From Candidatus Glassbacteria bacterium RIFCSPLOWO2_12_FULL_58_11 (GTDB lineage: Bacteria > Gemmatimonadota > Glassbacteria > GWA2-58-10): a stretch of DNA of 7,773 bases. The stretch covers positions 3,873 through 11,645 of the forward strand of contig MFIX01000153.1 of assembly GCA_001780825.1 (NCBI GenBank), in the 5' to 3' direction. Under the pieces are notes generated by a model. That model was given only the letters and a program-made list of their open reading frames with translations. It did no database searches and was not told the DNA's origin. The translations under genes and the position numbers were made by a program. Positions 1 to 6,236 of this stretch are shown here, one piece after another. Positions within the stretch are counted from its first letter, which is position 1. Every line of letters starts with the position of its first letter.

Positions 1-429
1 GAGAACGCCGGCCAGGAACCGTTCGGCCTCCACGAGGTTCGCCGCGGCCTGGTCGCTGAAGCTCTCGCCGATTGCGAAGTTTTCCCCCCGGATTGCCAGC
101 ACGTAGGCTGGGGGAAGCTTGCCGTAAACTTCCCGGCAGGTGATCAGGACAGTTTCCGGCAGCATGGCGTGCGTGCTGAAATCGTTCCTGTTCTCGGGCT
201 CGGGCCGGTAAAAGCTGAACGGCCGGCCTGCCTCGACCGAGGCGTCGATAAAGATCACCAGGCCGCTGTCCGCCACCTCGGCGGCGTGTTCGATGTTGAG
301 CTGGTAATCGGCCAGGGCGCGCAGCGACGGCAAACCCCAGCTTTCCACCTTCTCGGCCAGCCGGGGACCCACGCCGTCATCCGAGCGGCCTGGGTTGCCG
401 ATGCCGATCACCAGGGTATCCACTTTCAA
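1..429 (-). CDS. hoxW: HoxW, NiFe hydrogenase maturation endopeptidase (3' end cut by window)
   Basis: This gene encodes the nickel-dependent-recognition endopeptidase that removes the C-terminal peptide of HoxH once the NiFe centre is assembled; it acts in the cytoplasm. The visible 143 residues begin with the family signature GIGNPGRSDDGVG (residues 9-21). The three nickel-sensing positions known from E. coli HybD (Glu16, Asp62, His93) correspond to Asp18, Asp62 (FIDAS) and His87 (STHAM). DYQLNIEHA (41-49) and LAIRG (111-115) resemble Cupriavidus HoxW as I remember it. I chose TTG at 429, which overlaps the hoxH stop as TTGA and gives a start MKVDTLVIGIGN; GTG at 423 is an alternative two codons later. 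The frame is open to base 1, so only a short C-terminal piece should be missing (relatives are roughly 150-165 residues). It is the last visible gene of the hox operon. The family is confident; the exact start is not. Confidence 0.88.
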   Translation of the reverse strand, partial: MKVDTLVIGIGNPGRSDDGVGPRLAEKVESWGLPSLRALADYQLNIEHAAEVADSGLVIFIDASVEAGRPFSFYRPEPENRNDFSTHAMLPETVLITCREVYGKLPPAYVLAIRGENFAIGESFSDQAAANLVEAERFLAGVL

Positions 430-1865
430 GCCCCGCTTCCCCGTTCGGCCCGCTGAATGACCTCCCCGCGGGAATTCTCCAGCTCCACCTGGAGCGGCAT
501 CTGTCCCAAGGCGTGGGTGGCGCAGCTCAGGCAGGGGTCGTAGGCCCGGATCCCTACTTCAATGTGGTTCAACAGCCCCTCGGTGATCTGCTGGCGGTCG
601 AGGTATTGTCCGGCCACCCGGGCCACCGCCTGGTTCATCGGTTCGTTGTTGTGGGTGGTCGAGACGATCAGGTTGCACATCTTGATCTGGTCGTTTTCGT
701 TGACCTTGTAGTGATGGATCAGGGTCCCCCGGGGAGCTTCGACCACTCCCACGCCTTCGCCGCGCTTCTTGCCCCGCCGCAGAAGCTCGCCGGCGGTCAG
801 GTCCTTGTCAGCCAGCAGCTGCTTGATCACCTCGGCGGAGTGCAGCATCTCGATCATCCGCGCCCAATGATAATGCAGCGTGAAATTGTTCGGTTTCCCG
901 TTGGTGTAGGCCCGGAACTGCTCGAACTCCTTCTGGGCCAGCGGGCTGGGGATGAAATCGCAGGTGTTGAGTCGGGCCAGGGGACCGACCCGGTACCAGC
1001 CGAGTTTCTTGCCGAGCTTGCGCAGGAACGGGAATTTCATATAGCTCCAGGAGCGGACTTCCTCGCCGATATGCCGCAGGTAATCGGTATAGTCCACCTG
1101 GTCGATGATCTTATGCCCCTGGTCGTCAATCGCGCGCAGGGTGCCGTGGTAGAAATCCAGCGCTCCATCCTTGCCCACCAGGCTCAGGTGGTTCGAGGGG
1201 AAGGAGCCGAAGTTGTCGAAATAAGTCGGGTTCTTGCCGTGCACCTGTTTAACCAGTCCGACCGCCGCCGCGGCCCACTCGATCATCTGCTCGATATCTT
1301 TGCGGAATGCATCCCGGTCCGCCGTCTCCAGGTGCTTGTTGATCCCGCCCGGGATCGCCCCGGTGCCGTGAATCTTCTTGCCCGCGGTGGCCCGGATTAT
1401 CTCCTGGCCGAAACGCCGCATGAAGATACCTTGTTTGGCGATTTCCGGGAATTCCTGAGCCACCGCCAGCACGTTGCGCTTGAGCACTGGCGAATCGAAG
1501 CCGAACAGCAGGTCCGGCGAGCAGAGGTGGAAAAAGTGCAGGGCGTGGGACTGCAGCATCTGTCCGTAGTGCATCAGGCGGCGCATTTTTTCGGCAGTCG
1601 GGCTTAGCTCCTCCGGCCCTACCCCGACCACCAGGTCCATCGCCTTGGCCGCCGCGAGATGATGGCTCACCGGGCAGATCCCGCACAGGCGCTGCACCAC
1701 CACCGGCGCCTCCCAGTAAGGCCGGCCCTGGATAAATCTCTCGAAGCCGCGGAACTCGACGATATGCAGGCGGGTGCGGTCGACGCGGCCCTGGTCATCC
1801 ATGATGATGGTCACCTTCCCGTGCCCCTCGACCCGAGTCACCGGATCGATGACCAGCTTTTTCAT
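426..1865 (-). CDS. hoxH: HoxH, catalytic large subunit of NAD-linked [NiFe] hydrogenase
   Basis: HoxH is the subunit with the NiFe(CN)2CO active site, which splits or forms H2. With the start used here (479 residues), the L1 motif RLCGICPVSHH supplies Cys61 and Cys64 and the C-terminal L2 motif DPCLSCATH supplies Cys445 and Cys448. Conserved VEAPRGTL (near 375-382) and the N-terminal KLVIDPVTRVEGHGK match HoxH proteins. The 28 residues after His451 (ALGQMPL... to the end) are the expected peptide removed by HoxW, encoded immediately downstream. The frame opens 12 codons earlier at 1901, behind a GGAG 10 nt away. I prefer ATG at 1865 because family members start just before the VIDPVTR motif, although its upstream GGGAAAG is a weak ribosome site. 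No active-site residue is missing, so the enzyme looks functional. Identity is very secure; the start is moderately so. Confidence 0.97.
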   Translation of the reverse strand: MKKLVIDPVTRVEGHGKVTIIMDDQGRVDRTRLHIVEFRGFERFIQGRPYWEAPVVVQRLCGICPVSHHLAAAKAMDLVVGVGPEELSPTAEKMRRLMHYGQMLQSHALHFFHLCSPDLLFGFDSPVLKRNVLAVAQEFPEIAKQGIFMRRFGQEIIRATAGKKIHGTGAIPGGINKHLETADRDAFRKDIEQMIEWAAAAVGLVKQVHGKNPTYFDNFGSFPSNHLSLVGKDGALDFYHGTLRAIDDQGHKIIDQVDYTDYLRHIGEEVRSWSYMKFPFLRKLGKKLGWYRVGPLARLNTCDFIPSPLAQKEFEQFRAYTNGKPNNFTLHYHWARMIEMLHSAEVIKQLLADKDLTAGELLRRGKKRGEGVGVVEAPRGTLIHHYKVNENDQIKMCNLIVSTTHNNEPMNQAVARVAGQYLDRQQITEGLLNHIEVGIRAYDPCLSCATHALGQMPLQVELENSRGEVIQRAERGSGA

Positions 1866-1919
1866 GTTTCTTTCCCGTATGCGGCTGACGAATTCGTTCA
1901 TCGGTCAGGTTCTCCGTTC

Positions 1920-2459
1920 TCAGTCATATTTAATCAGTTCATAGGGCAGGTCGGCCTCGCGCCCGGTCAAAAGCCCCACCAAGCTCTCCCAGATCAGGTC
2001 GGCGGAGGGCGGGCAGCCGGGCAGGAAGTAGTCGATCTTGACCACTTCGTGGCACGGATAGACCTTGTCCAGGATCAGGGGCAGCTCCGGATCGTTGGGG
2101 ATGCTGCCGTCCACTACCGAGGGTCCATCCAGGTAGGCCTCTTTCAGACACTCGGTCATCGGGATCCCGTTGCGCAGGGCAGGCAGGCCGCCCATCAGCG
2201 CGCATTCACCCACCGAAACCAGGATATTGCAGCGCTTGCGGAACGCCCTCAGCACCTCGACATTTTCATGATTGCAGCAGCCGCCTTCGATCAGGCCGAC
2301 ATCGCACTGGCCGCTGAAACGCTTGATATCATTGATCGGCGACTTGTCGAACTCGACCAGCTCGGCCAGTTTCAGGATTCGCTCGTCGATGTCCAGGATC
2401 GACATGTGGCAGCCGAAACATCCGGCGAGCGAGGTTGTGGCGATTTTAGCTTTTACCAT
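1920..2459 (-). CDS. hoxY: HoxY, small (electron-transfer) subunit of NAD-linked [NiFe] hydrogenase
   Basis: HoxY pairs with HoxH and passes electrons from the NiFe site to the diaphorase half through one proximal [4Fe-4S] cluster. The 179 residues are the normal short HoxY length, without the extra C-terminal clusters of membrane-bound hydrogenase small subunits and without a Tat signal peptide, which fits a cytoplasmic enzyme. The four cluster ligands are visible: Cys14 and Cys17 (GCFGCHMS), Cys86 (VGECALMGG) and Cys149 (PGCPP). EGGCCNHENVEVLR (58-71) is another HoxY/complex I NuoB-like block. The ATG follows GAGG with 5 nt spacing. The gene lies 51 nt after hoxU. It ends 54 nt before the preferred hoxH ATG, or 18 nt before the upstream one, so all are probably on one transcript. 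Confidence 0.96.
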   Translation of the reverse strand: MVKAKIATTSLAGCFGCHMSILDIDERILKLAELVEFDKSPINDIKRFSGQCDVGLIEGGCCNHENVEVLRAFRKRCNILVSVGECALMGGLPALRNGIPMTECLKEAYLDGPSVVDGSIPNDPELPLILDKVYPCHEVVKIDYFLPGCPPSADLIWESLVGLLTGREADLPYELIKYD

Positions 2460-2510
2460 GGTATCCTCATAAATTTAACCGGTTTCCGGGTAAATGACCT
2501 GAAAGAGGCT

Positions 2511-3224
2511 TCAGCTTTCCGGGGCCCGGGCCTCGATATCCGAGCCTATCGGCTGGTGATCGTAAGTCCGTTTGCCGATCGGTGTGCGATAGGCGGTCTC
2601 CCTGACGATAATCGAGCCGACCGGGCAGACTTTCACGCAGGCGTCCTCGGGGCCGATCTCCACCCCGGCGAGACCCTTGGAGGAGCCGGCCTTGATCCGC
2701 ATCGCCACCCCGCGGCCGATGAAGCCGAGAATCGGCTTATGATCGACCTCCTCCGCGGCCCTCACGCAGCGGCCGCACTGGATGCAGCGGTTCCCGTCGA
2801 TGAAAATCGCCGGGTGAGTGGCGTCGAGCTTGCGCTCCGGAAACATATAGGGGAAACGCGGCGCCATGATCTTCAGGCGGTAGGCCAGGGCCTGCAGCTC
2901 GCAGTTGCCGCTCTTTTCGCAGAACGGGCAGTAGTGGTTGCCCTCGATGAACAGCATCTCCACCAGCGCACGGCGCAGGTCCCGGAGCTCCTCGGTCTCG
3001 TTCAGGATCACCATCCCATCGGCTACAGGCGTGGTGCAGGCGGCCATGTTGCGCCCGTTGACATTCACCGTGCAGACCCGGCAACTCCCGCCGGGCTTGA
3101 GGTCCGGATGGTAGCACAGGCGCGGGATATAGACGCCGTTGTCATCCGCAGCCTGGAGGATCGACTGGCCGGGTTTACCGGTGCATTCCTTGCCTTCCAT
3201 GAGAAATTTGATTTTATCGCTCAT
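2511..3224 (-). CDS. hoxU: HoxU, iron-sulfur subunit of the hydrogenase diaphorase module
   Basis: HoxU is related to the N-terminal part of NuoG and wires HoxF to HoxY. The 237 residues show three cluster sites. The plant-ferredoxin-like [2Fe-2S] site is Cys37, Cys48, Cys51 and Cys63. The His-ligated [4Fe-4S] site is His97, Cys99, Cys102 and Cys108 (NHYCPFCEKSGNC). The N4-type [4Fe-4S] site is Cys147, Cys150, Cys153 (CIQCGRC) and Cys200 (VCPVGS). The ligands for a second cluster of the ferredoxin-like fold are absent: the fourth Cys of the first motif is Ala157, and the second motif reads EDACVKVCP. Complex I NuoG and, as I remember it, Cupriavidus HoxU share this single-cluster layout, so it is not damage. 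Cys196 is a leftover ligand position. The ATG lies 8 nt after the hoxF stop, and the AGAGGAG ribosome site overlaps that stop, which suggests translational coupling. Confidence 0.95.
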   Translation of the reverse strand: MSDKIKFLMEGKECTGKPGQSILQAADDNGVYIPRLCYHPDLKPGGSCRVCTVNVNGRNMAACTTPVADGMVILNETEELRDLRRALVEMLFIEGNHYCPFCEKSGNCELQALAYRLKIMAPRFPYMFPERKLDATHPAIFIDGNRCIQCGRCVRAAEEVDHKPILGFIGRGVAMRIKAGSSKGLAGVEIGPEDACVKVCPVGSIIVRETAYRTPIGKRTYDHQPIGSDIEARAPES

Positions 3225-3232
3225 TGGCTCCT

Positions 3233-5056
3233 CTATTCGTCTTGGAGGTATCTGCCGGTCGCTTCACAGGCCTCGGCAACCGCTGTTTTCAGGTCGAAGC
3301 CGGTCAGATATTCATCTTCTTTTATCCGGTGCTGATAGATACTGCGGAAGTTAGCCAGGGTGGTCAGCTCCGGGTTGGCCGCGGTCTGGCCCAGCCCGCA
3401 GCGGGAAGTCGATTTCATGATTTTGCCCCACTGCTCCATCTCGGCCAGGTCCCGAAGGGTGCCGTTGCCCTGGTTGATCTTTTCCAGCTTGGCCTTGAGC
3501 AGGCGAGTGCCGACCCGGCAGGGGACGCACCAGCCGCAAGACTCGCTTTCAAAGAAACAGGCGAAATTATAGACGATGCTCATGATATCCCGGTCCGCGC
3601 CGAACACGATCAGCGCCCCGCCGGTGCTCAAGTCATCGTAACAGATCTTGCGGTCGAAATCCTTTTCGGCGATGAATGTCCCGCTCGGCCCGCCGACCTG
3701 GACCGCCTGGGGGTTCTCGGCCCCGACCACCGCCAGGATCATCCTGACCGGCAGGCCCATGGGCAGCTCGTAAACCCCGGGGCGTCGGCAGTCGCCGGAG
3801 ACACTGAGCAGCTTGGTCCCGGTGGACTGGCCGCTGCCGAAAACGATATACCATTCAGCCCCGTTTTCCACCACCCGGGCCGCGGCGGCCAGCGTCTCGA
3901 CGTTATTTACCAGGGTCGGGTTGCCCAGGTAGCCGGACTGGACCGGGAAAGGCGGCCGGTCGCGCGGGTCGCCCCGGCGTCCCTCGGTGGAATTGATCAA
4001 GGCCGATTCCTCGCCGCAGATATAAGCCCCGGCTCCCATCTGGATGCGGATGTCGAAATTAAAACCCGCCTTGCCGGCGCAGTTTTTACCCAGCAGACCG
4101 GCGGTGCGCCGCTTTTCGAGAACATCTTCCAGATAAGCCAGAAGGTACTGGTATTCCTGCCGCAGGTAGAGGATGCCGTGCTCCGCGTCGATAGCGTACC
4201 CGGCGACTGTCATGCCCTCGAAAACCAGCTCGGGTTTTTCGGTCAGCAGGACCCGGTCGGTGAAAGTCCCGGGCTCGCCCTCATCGGCGTTGCAGAACAC
4301 ATAATGCTCGCCGCCCTGCGCCTTGCGGCAGAAATCCCATTTCATCCCGGTAGGGAAGCCCGCTCCGCCGCGTCCGCGCAGACGGCTCCTTTTGACCTCT
4401 TCGATCACCTGCTCGGGTGTCAGCGACACGGCTTTGCGCAGTGCCGCGCCATTGGTAAAGCTGCTGAACAGGACCTGGCCGGAAAGCTGGAGATGGTTAT
4501 TGACCATCGAGCGCACCAGGGGATGGGCGTTGTTGCCATCCCCCACGCCGAGCTTCTCCACCAGCTCCTGCGGACTCTTGCCGGAGCGCAGCCCCTCGAT
4601 AATTGAAAAGACCTTTTCCGGAGTGAGGCGCACGAAAGGCAGTCCGCCGATCAGCGCCGCGGGCTCCTGGTCGCTCATGCCGATACAGGAAGTCCAGGAC
4701 AGCGAGAGCAGTTCGTCCGGTGTAACCTCCCCGAACTTGATGCCCGCCGCTTTCTCGAAAGCCGCGGCCACCTCCTTCAGCCCCATCATTTCGGCGACCG
4801 CGGAGCTGTTCAGGAAGACCGGCATGCGGCCCAGCTTCCGTTTCGAGAGAAAATGATAGAATGAAACCACTCCCTCCACCTCGATCCTCGGCATGGACAA
4901 GGCCTCGGAGATCAGGTCGATCATCGGGTCCGAAACCTGTCCGTACGCGGCCTGTACCTTGCGCACCACGTTGATCAGGCGGGTCCGTTGATTGCCCTCG
5001 GTGGCGGCGATCGCCTTGATTTCACCCTGCAGAGCTTTGAGATTGATTTCCTGCAT
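3233..5056 (-). CDS. hoxF: HoxF, FMN/NAD-binding diaphorase subunit with N-terminal NuoE-like domain
   Basis: HoxF is where NAD(P) is reduced or oxidised. The 607 residues comprise a NuoE-like domain (about 1-165) and a NuoF-like domain (about 195-600). In the NuoF part, RGRGGAGFPTG (227-237) and CNADEGEPGTF (255-265) form the FMN/NAD(H) site, GAGAYICGEESAL (341-353) is another FMN-side block, and Cys507, Cys510 and Cys513 (ESCGWCVPCRVGT) with Cys553 (SRCGLG) bind a [4Fe-4S] cluster. In the NuoE-like part only Cys124 remains of the four [2Fe-2S] ligands: the first pair falls in FLNSSAVAEMMG (81-92), and the second motif reads SCIGMSDQEP (123-132), with Ser128 in place of Cys. It is the first gene of the operon, with no separate hoxE upstream. 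The ATG follows GGAGG at 6 nt spacing. NAD rather than NADP is inferred from the family only. Confidence 0.96.
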   Translation of the reverse strand: MQEINLKALQGEIKAIAATEGNQRTRLINVVRKVQAAYGQVSDPMIDLISEALSMPRIEVEGVVSFYHFLSKRKLGRMPVFLNSSAVAEMMGLKEVAAAFEKAAGIKFGEVTPDELLSLSWTSCIGMSDQEPAALIGGLPFVRLTPEKVFSIIEGLRSGKSPQELVEKLGVGDGNNAHPLVRSMVNNHLQLSGQVLFSSFTNGAALRKAVSLTPEQVIEEVKRSRLRGRGGAGFPTGMKWDFCRKAQGGEHYVFCNADEGEPGTFTDRVLLTEKPELVFEGMTVAGYAIDAEHGILYLRQEYQYLLAYLEDVLEKRRTAGLLGKNCAGKAGFNFDIRIQMGAGAYICGEESALINSTEGRRGDPRDRPPFPVQSGYLGNPTLVNNVETLAAAARVVENGAEWYIVFGSGQSTGTKLLSVSGDCRRPGVYELPMGLPVRMILAVVGAENPQAVQVGGPSGTFIAEKDFDRKICYDDLSTGGALIVFGADRDIMSIVYNFACFFESESCGWCVPCRVGTRLLKAKLEKINQGNGTLRDLAEMEQWGKIMKSTSRCGLGQTAANPELTTLANFRSIYQHRIKEDEYLTGFDLKTAVAEACEATGRYLQDE

Positions 5057-5062
5057 CTCTTT

Positions 5063-5067
5063 CCTCC
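5063..5067 (-). promoter_or_regulatory. Strong Shine-Dalgarno site of hoxF
   Basis: On the minus strand GGAGG stands 6 nt before the hoxF ATG at 5056. It fixes the start of the operon's first gene and is the strongest ribosome site seen in the window. Confidence 0.85.
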
Positions 5068-5449
5068 GCTGACCGCCTTTTGCGACGCTTCACAGACCGG
5101 GCGGCCAGTAACTTTAATTGTTTTTTCTGCGGTTCCGGGCGCACGCCCATCTTTACGAGCATTCCGGCCCGGGAAGGAGCAACCGCTCTGATCCGGTTCC
5201 TCGAGTTCTACTGCTGGCGTGGTGTTGCGCTGATGAGTCCGGCGAGCCTCGGGGGGAAATCCCCTGATGTTGTAATGTTAATTACGGTTTCTGGACTCGA
5301 GAGGCTGACTGCACTTAAGTTAACGAAAAATGAAGGCAAAAGTTAAATGCCGCGCGCCGGACTGGCTTTCCCGGACCGGATGGCCCGGAATCCGCCAAAA
5401 GACCGGTTTGCACCTGCCGGAGCGACAGTTTCAAATCGCGACGGGGAGA

Positions 5450-5478
5450 AATTTACTAGAATAATAATATTGTGTCAA
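5450..5478 (-). promoter_or_regulatory. Candidate sigma70-type promoter for the hox operon
   Basis: On the minus strand a perfect TTGACA (5478-5473) is followed after 17 bp by TAAATT (5455-5450), four of six matches to TATAAT, in an AT-rich spacer. A start near 5443 would give a leader of close to 390 nt before hoxF. I found no better -35/-10 pair nearer the gene. Two CAATG copies 11 bp apart (5476-5480 and 5487-5491) overlap or adjoin the -35 box and could be an operator. This is a prediction from sequence only. Confidence 0.5.
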
Positions 5479-5581
5479 TGGCAATCCAATGTCTTAATCC
5501 GTTTAAAGTTGCGTGAATATCCCGCCTCTTCCGCCGGGCTGGTGGTTTGTGGCATCCTGAATGACCCGCGGGAAAAAGGGC

Positions 5582-5611
5582 TTGACACTTTTAAAAAATT
5601 CATGCTAAGAT
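5582..5611 (+). promoter_or_regulatory. Sigma70-type promoter for the coiled-coil gene pair
   Basis: A perfect TTGACA (5582-5587) is followed after 18 bp by TAAGAT (5606-5611), preceded by GC, with an A/T-rich spacer. Transcription would start near 5618, about 95 nt before the ATG at 5713. It points away from the hox promoter; the two -35 boxes lie about 100 bp apart, so both units could share regulation. Confidence 0.68.
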
Positions 5612-5659
5612 AAAAGTAGTCCGGCGTTAATAACCTCTATGAAAGAAAGAACTTAAATC

Positions 5660-5690
5660 GCTCCCGGGAAGCCGCGGGAGCCGGCACGGC
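5660..5690 (+). promoter_or_regulatory. GC-rich hairpin in the leader of the first coiled-coil gene
   Basis: GCTCCCG (5660-5666) pairs with CGGGAGC (5675-5681) in a 7-bp stem around an 8-nt loop. An alternative small hairpin, GCCG/CGGC (5680-5683 with 5687-5690), overlaps the right arm. GCCG in the first loop (5671-5674) could also pair with CGGC at 5687-5690. There is no T-run, so it is not an ordinary terminator. It ends 22 nt before the start codon and could influence translation or message stability. I could not match it to a known riboswitch. Confidence 0.4.
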
Positions 5691-5712
5691 GAAAGTACGA
5701 AAGCAGGCGTAG

Positions 5713-6180
5713 ATGTTGAAGATTCCCGAACCCCGTGAGGAAAAAAGCGGCAATGGCTCAGGCGCTGACAAGCTGGTGCCGCTGCTCGAGGAGCGCGCCC
5801 GCACGAAAGAGCTTCTGGCGCTGATCGAGAATAAGCGCGGCGAGGTGGCTGAGGAGGTCTATTTGCGGGTGAAAATAGACTACGAGCTCCGTCTGGGCAA
5901 TCTCAACCGTGAGATAAAGCGGCAGGCCCGGAATTTCGAGAACACGCTCGAGGATTACCGGGACCTGGTCGGCCGCCTGGAAGCCTCGGATAAAGTGGGA
6001 GTGCGCTCGCTGGAGGAACTGAAGGTCCGTTATGCCCTGGGGGAGTATTCCGAGGAGGAATACAAGAAGATCGCCGCCGGAAAAAAAGAAAAAATCGATT
6101 TCTACCGCTCGAAGATCAAGAGCTATAAAATGAACATGGAAAGACTGGACAGCGTGCTGGCGCAACTGGAAAACGGCTGA
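5713..6180 (+). CDS. Coiled-coil protein of unknown function (short paralogue)
   Basis: I do not recognise a named family with certainty. The 155-residue product has a short polar N-terminus (1-20) and then a nearly continuous charged helical region (about 21-153) rich in Glu, Lys, Arg and Leu, typical of a coiled coil. It has no signal peptide, no membrane segment and no Cys. Distinct blocks are VYLRVKIDYELRL (49-61) and LKVRYALGEYSEEEYKK (103-119). The second resembles the helix-turn motif of SHOCT-like or CdvA-like bacterial coiled-coil proteins, a resemblance from memory only. The next gene's N-terminus aligns without gaps to this protein, so the two are paralogues. The start is ATG at 5713 with a weak AGG-type ribosome site. 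It is the first gene after a good promoter. A structural or scaffold role, perhaps hetero-oligomerising with its neighbour, is inference. Confidence 0.8.
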   Translation: MLKIPEPREEKSGNGSGADKLVPLLEERARTKELLALIENKRGEVAEEVYLRVKIDYELRLGNLNREIKRQARNFENTLEDYRDLVGRLEASDKVGVRSLEELKVRYALGEYSEEEYKKIAAGKKEKIDFYRSKIKSYKMNMERLDSVLAQLENG

Positions 6181-6236
6181 GTCTCTTTCAGCCGCCCGCG
6201 CGTGGAGTCCGGGGGACGGGGATTACGGTAAAAGGC

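Larger units (their letters stand above)
5057..5712. other. Divergent intergenic region between hoxF and the coiled-coil genes
   Basis: This is 656 bases with no credible protein gene. AT-rich patches near 5270-5345, 5450-5515 and 5580-5620 alternate with GC-rich stretches. It holds two outward-facing sigma70-like promoters (listed separately) and the hox leader. Within the leader is a short GGGG/CCCC inverted repeat near 5250-5264 that lacks a T-run and so is not a convincing terminator. There is also an imperfect inverted repeat, TTCCCGG (5368-5374) with CCCGGAA (5384-5390). AAGTTAA occurs twice (5317-5323, 5340-5346), 23 bp apart. CAATG occurs twice (5476-5480, 5487-5491), 11 bp apart. No known riboswitch class was recognised. 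Confidence 0.75.

Noticed and set aside
513..1607. Plus-strand open frame (364 codons) opposite hoxH
   Set aside because: Mirror frame of HoxH; composition typical of antisense shadows.
1659..3335. Long plus-strand open frame (558 codons) opposite hoxU, hoxY and the start of hoxH
   Set aside because: It lies antisense to three genes with intact family motifs. Its product is Asp/Gln/Ala/His-rich without recognisable domains, as expected for the mirror frame of GC-rich coding DNA.
3224..4606. Plus-strand open frame (460 codons) opposite hoxF
   Set aside because: It is antisense to a fully motif-supported HoxF, with no domain or ribosome site of its own.
5022..5150. A 42-codon minus-strand open frame overlapping the start of hoxF
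   Set aside because: Very basic, random-looking product, no good ribosome site, and it overlaps the hoxF start in another frame. A leader peptide is possible but unsupported.
5215..5228. TGGC...TTGC resembling a sigma54 promoter
   Set aside because: The spacing is one base short of the strict -24/-12 spacing, and it points away from the hox genes about 500 bp before the next gene.
5230..5257. CTGATGAGTCC followed by GGAAAT, reminiscent of a hammerhead ribozyme core
   Set aside because: The bases between do not close into a proper stem II abutting GAAA, and no matching stems I and III with a UH cleavage site could be found.
5250..5264. GGGG/CCCC hairpin as a possible terminator
   Set aside because: Short stem with no T-run on either side.
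5080..5613. Two consecutive 88-codon plus-strand open frames in the intergenic region
   Set aside because: No convincing ribosome sites, no recognisable motifs, and they run across both predicted promoters; they look like chance open frames.
5639..5656. Five-codon frame (MKERT) in the leader of the first coiled-coil gene
   Set aside because: No ribosome site and too short to distinguish from chance.
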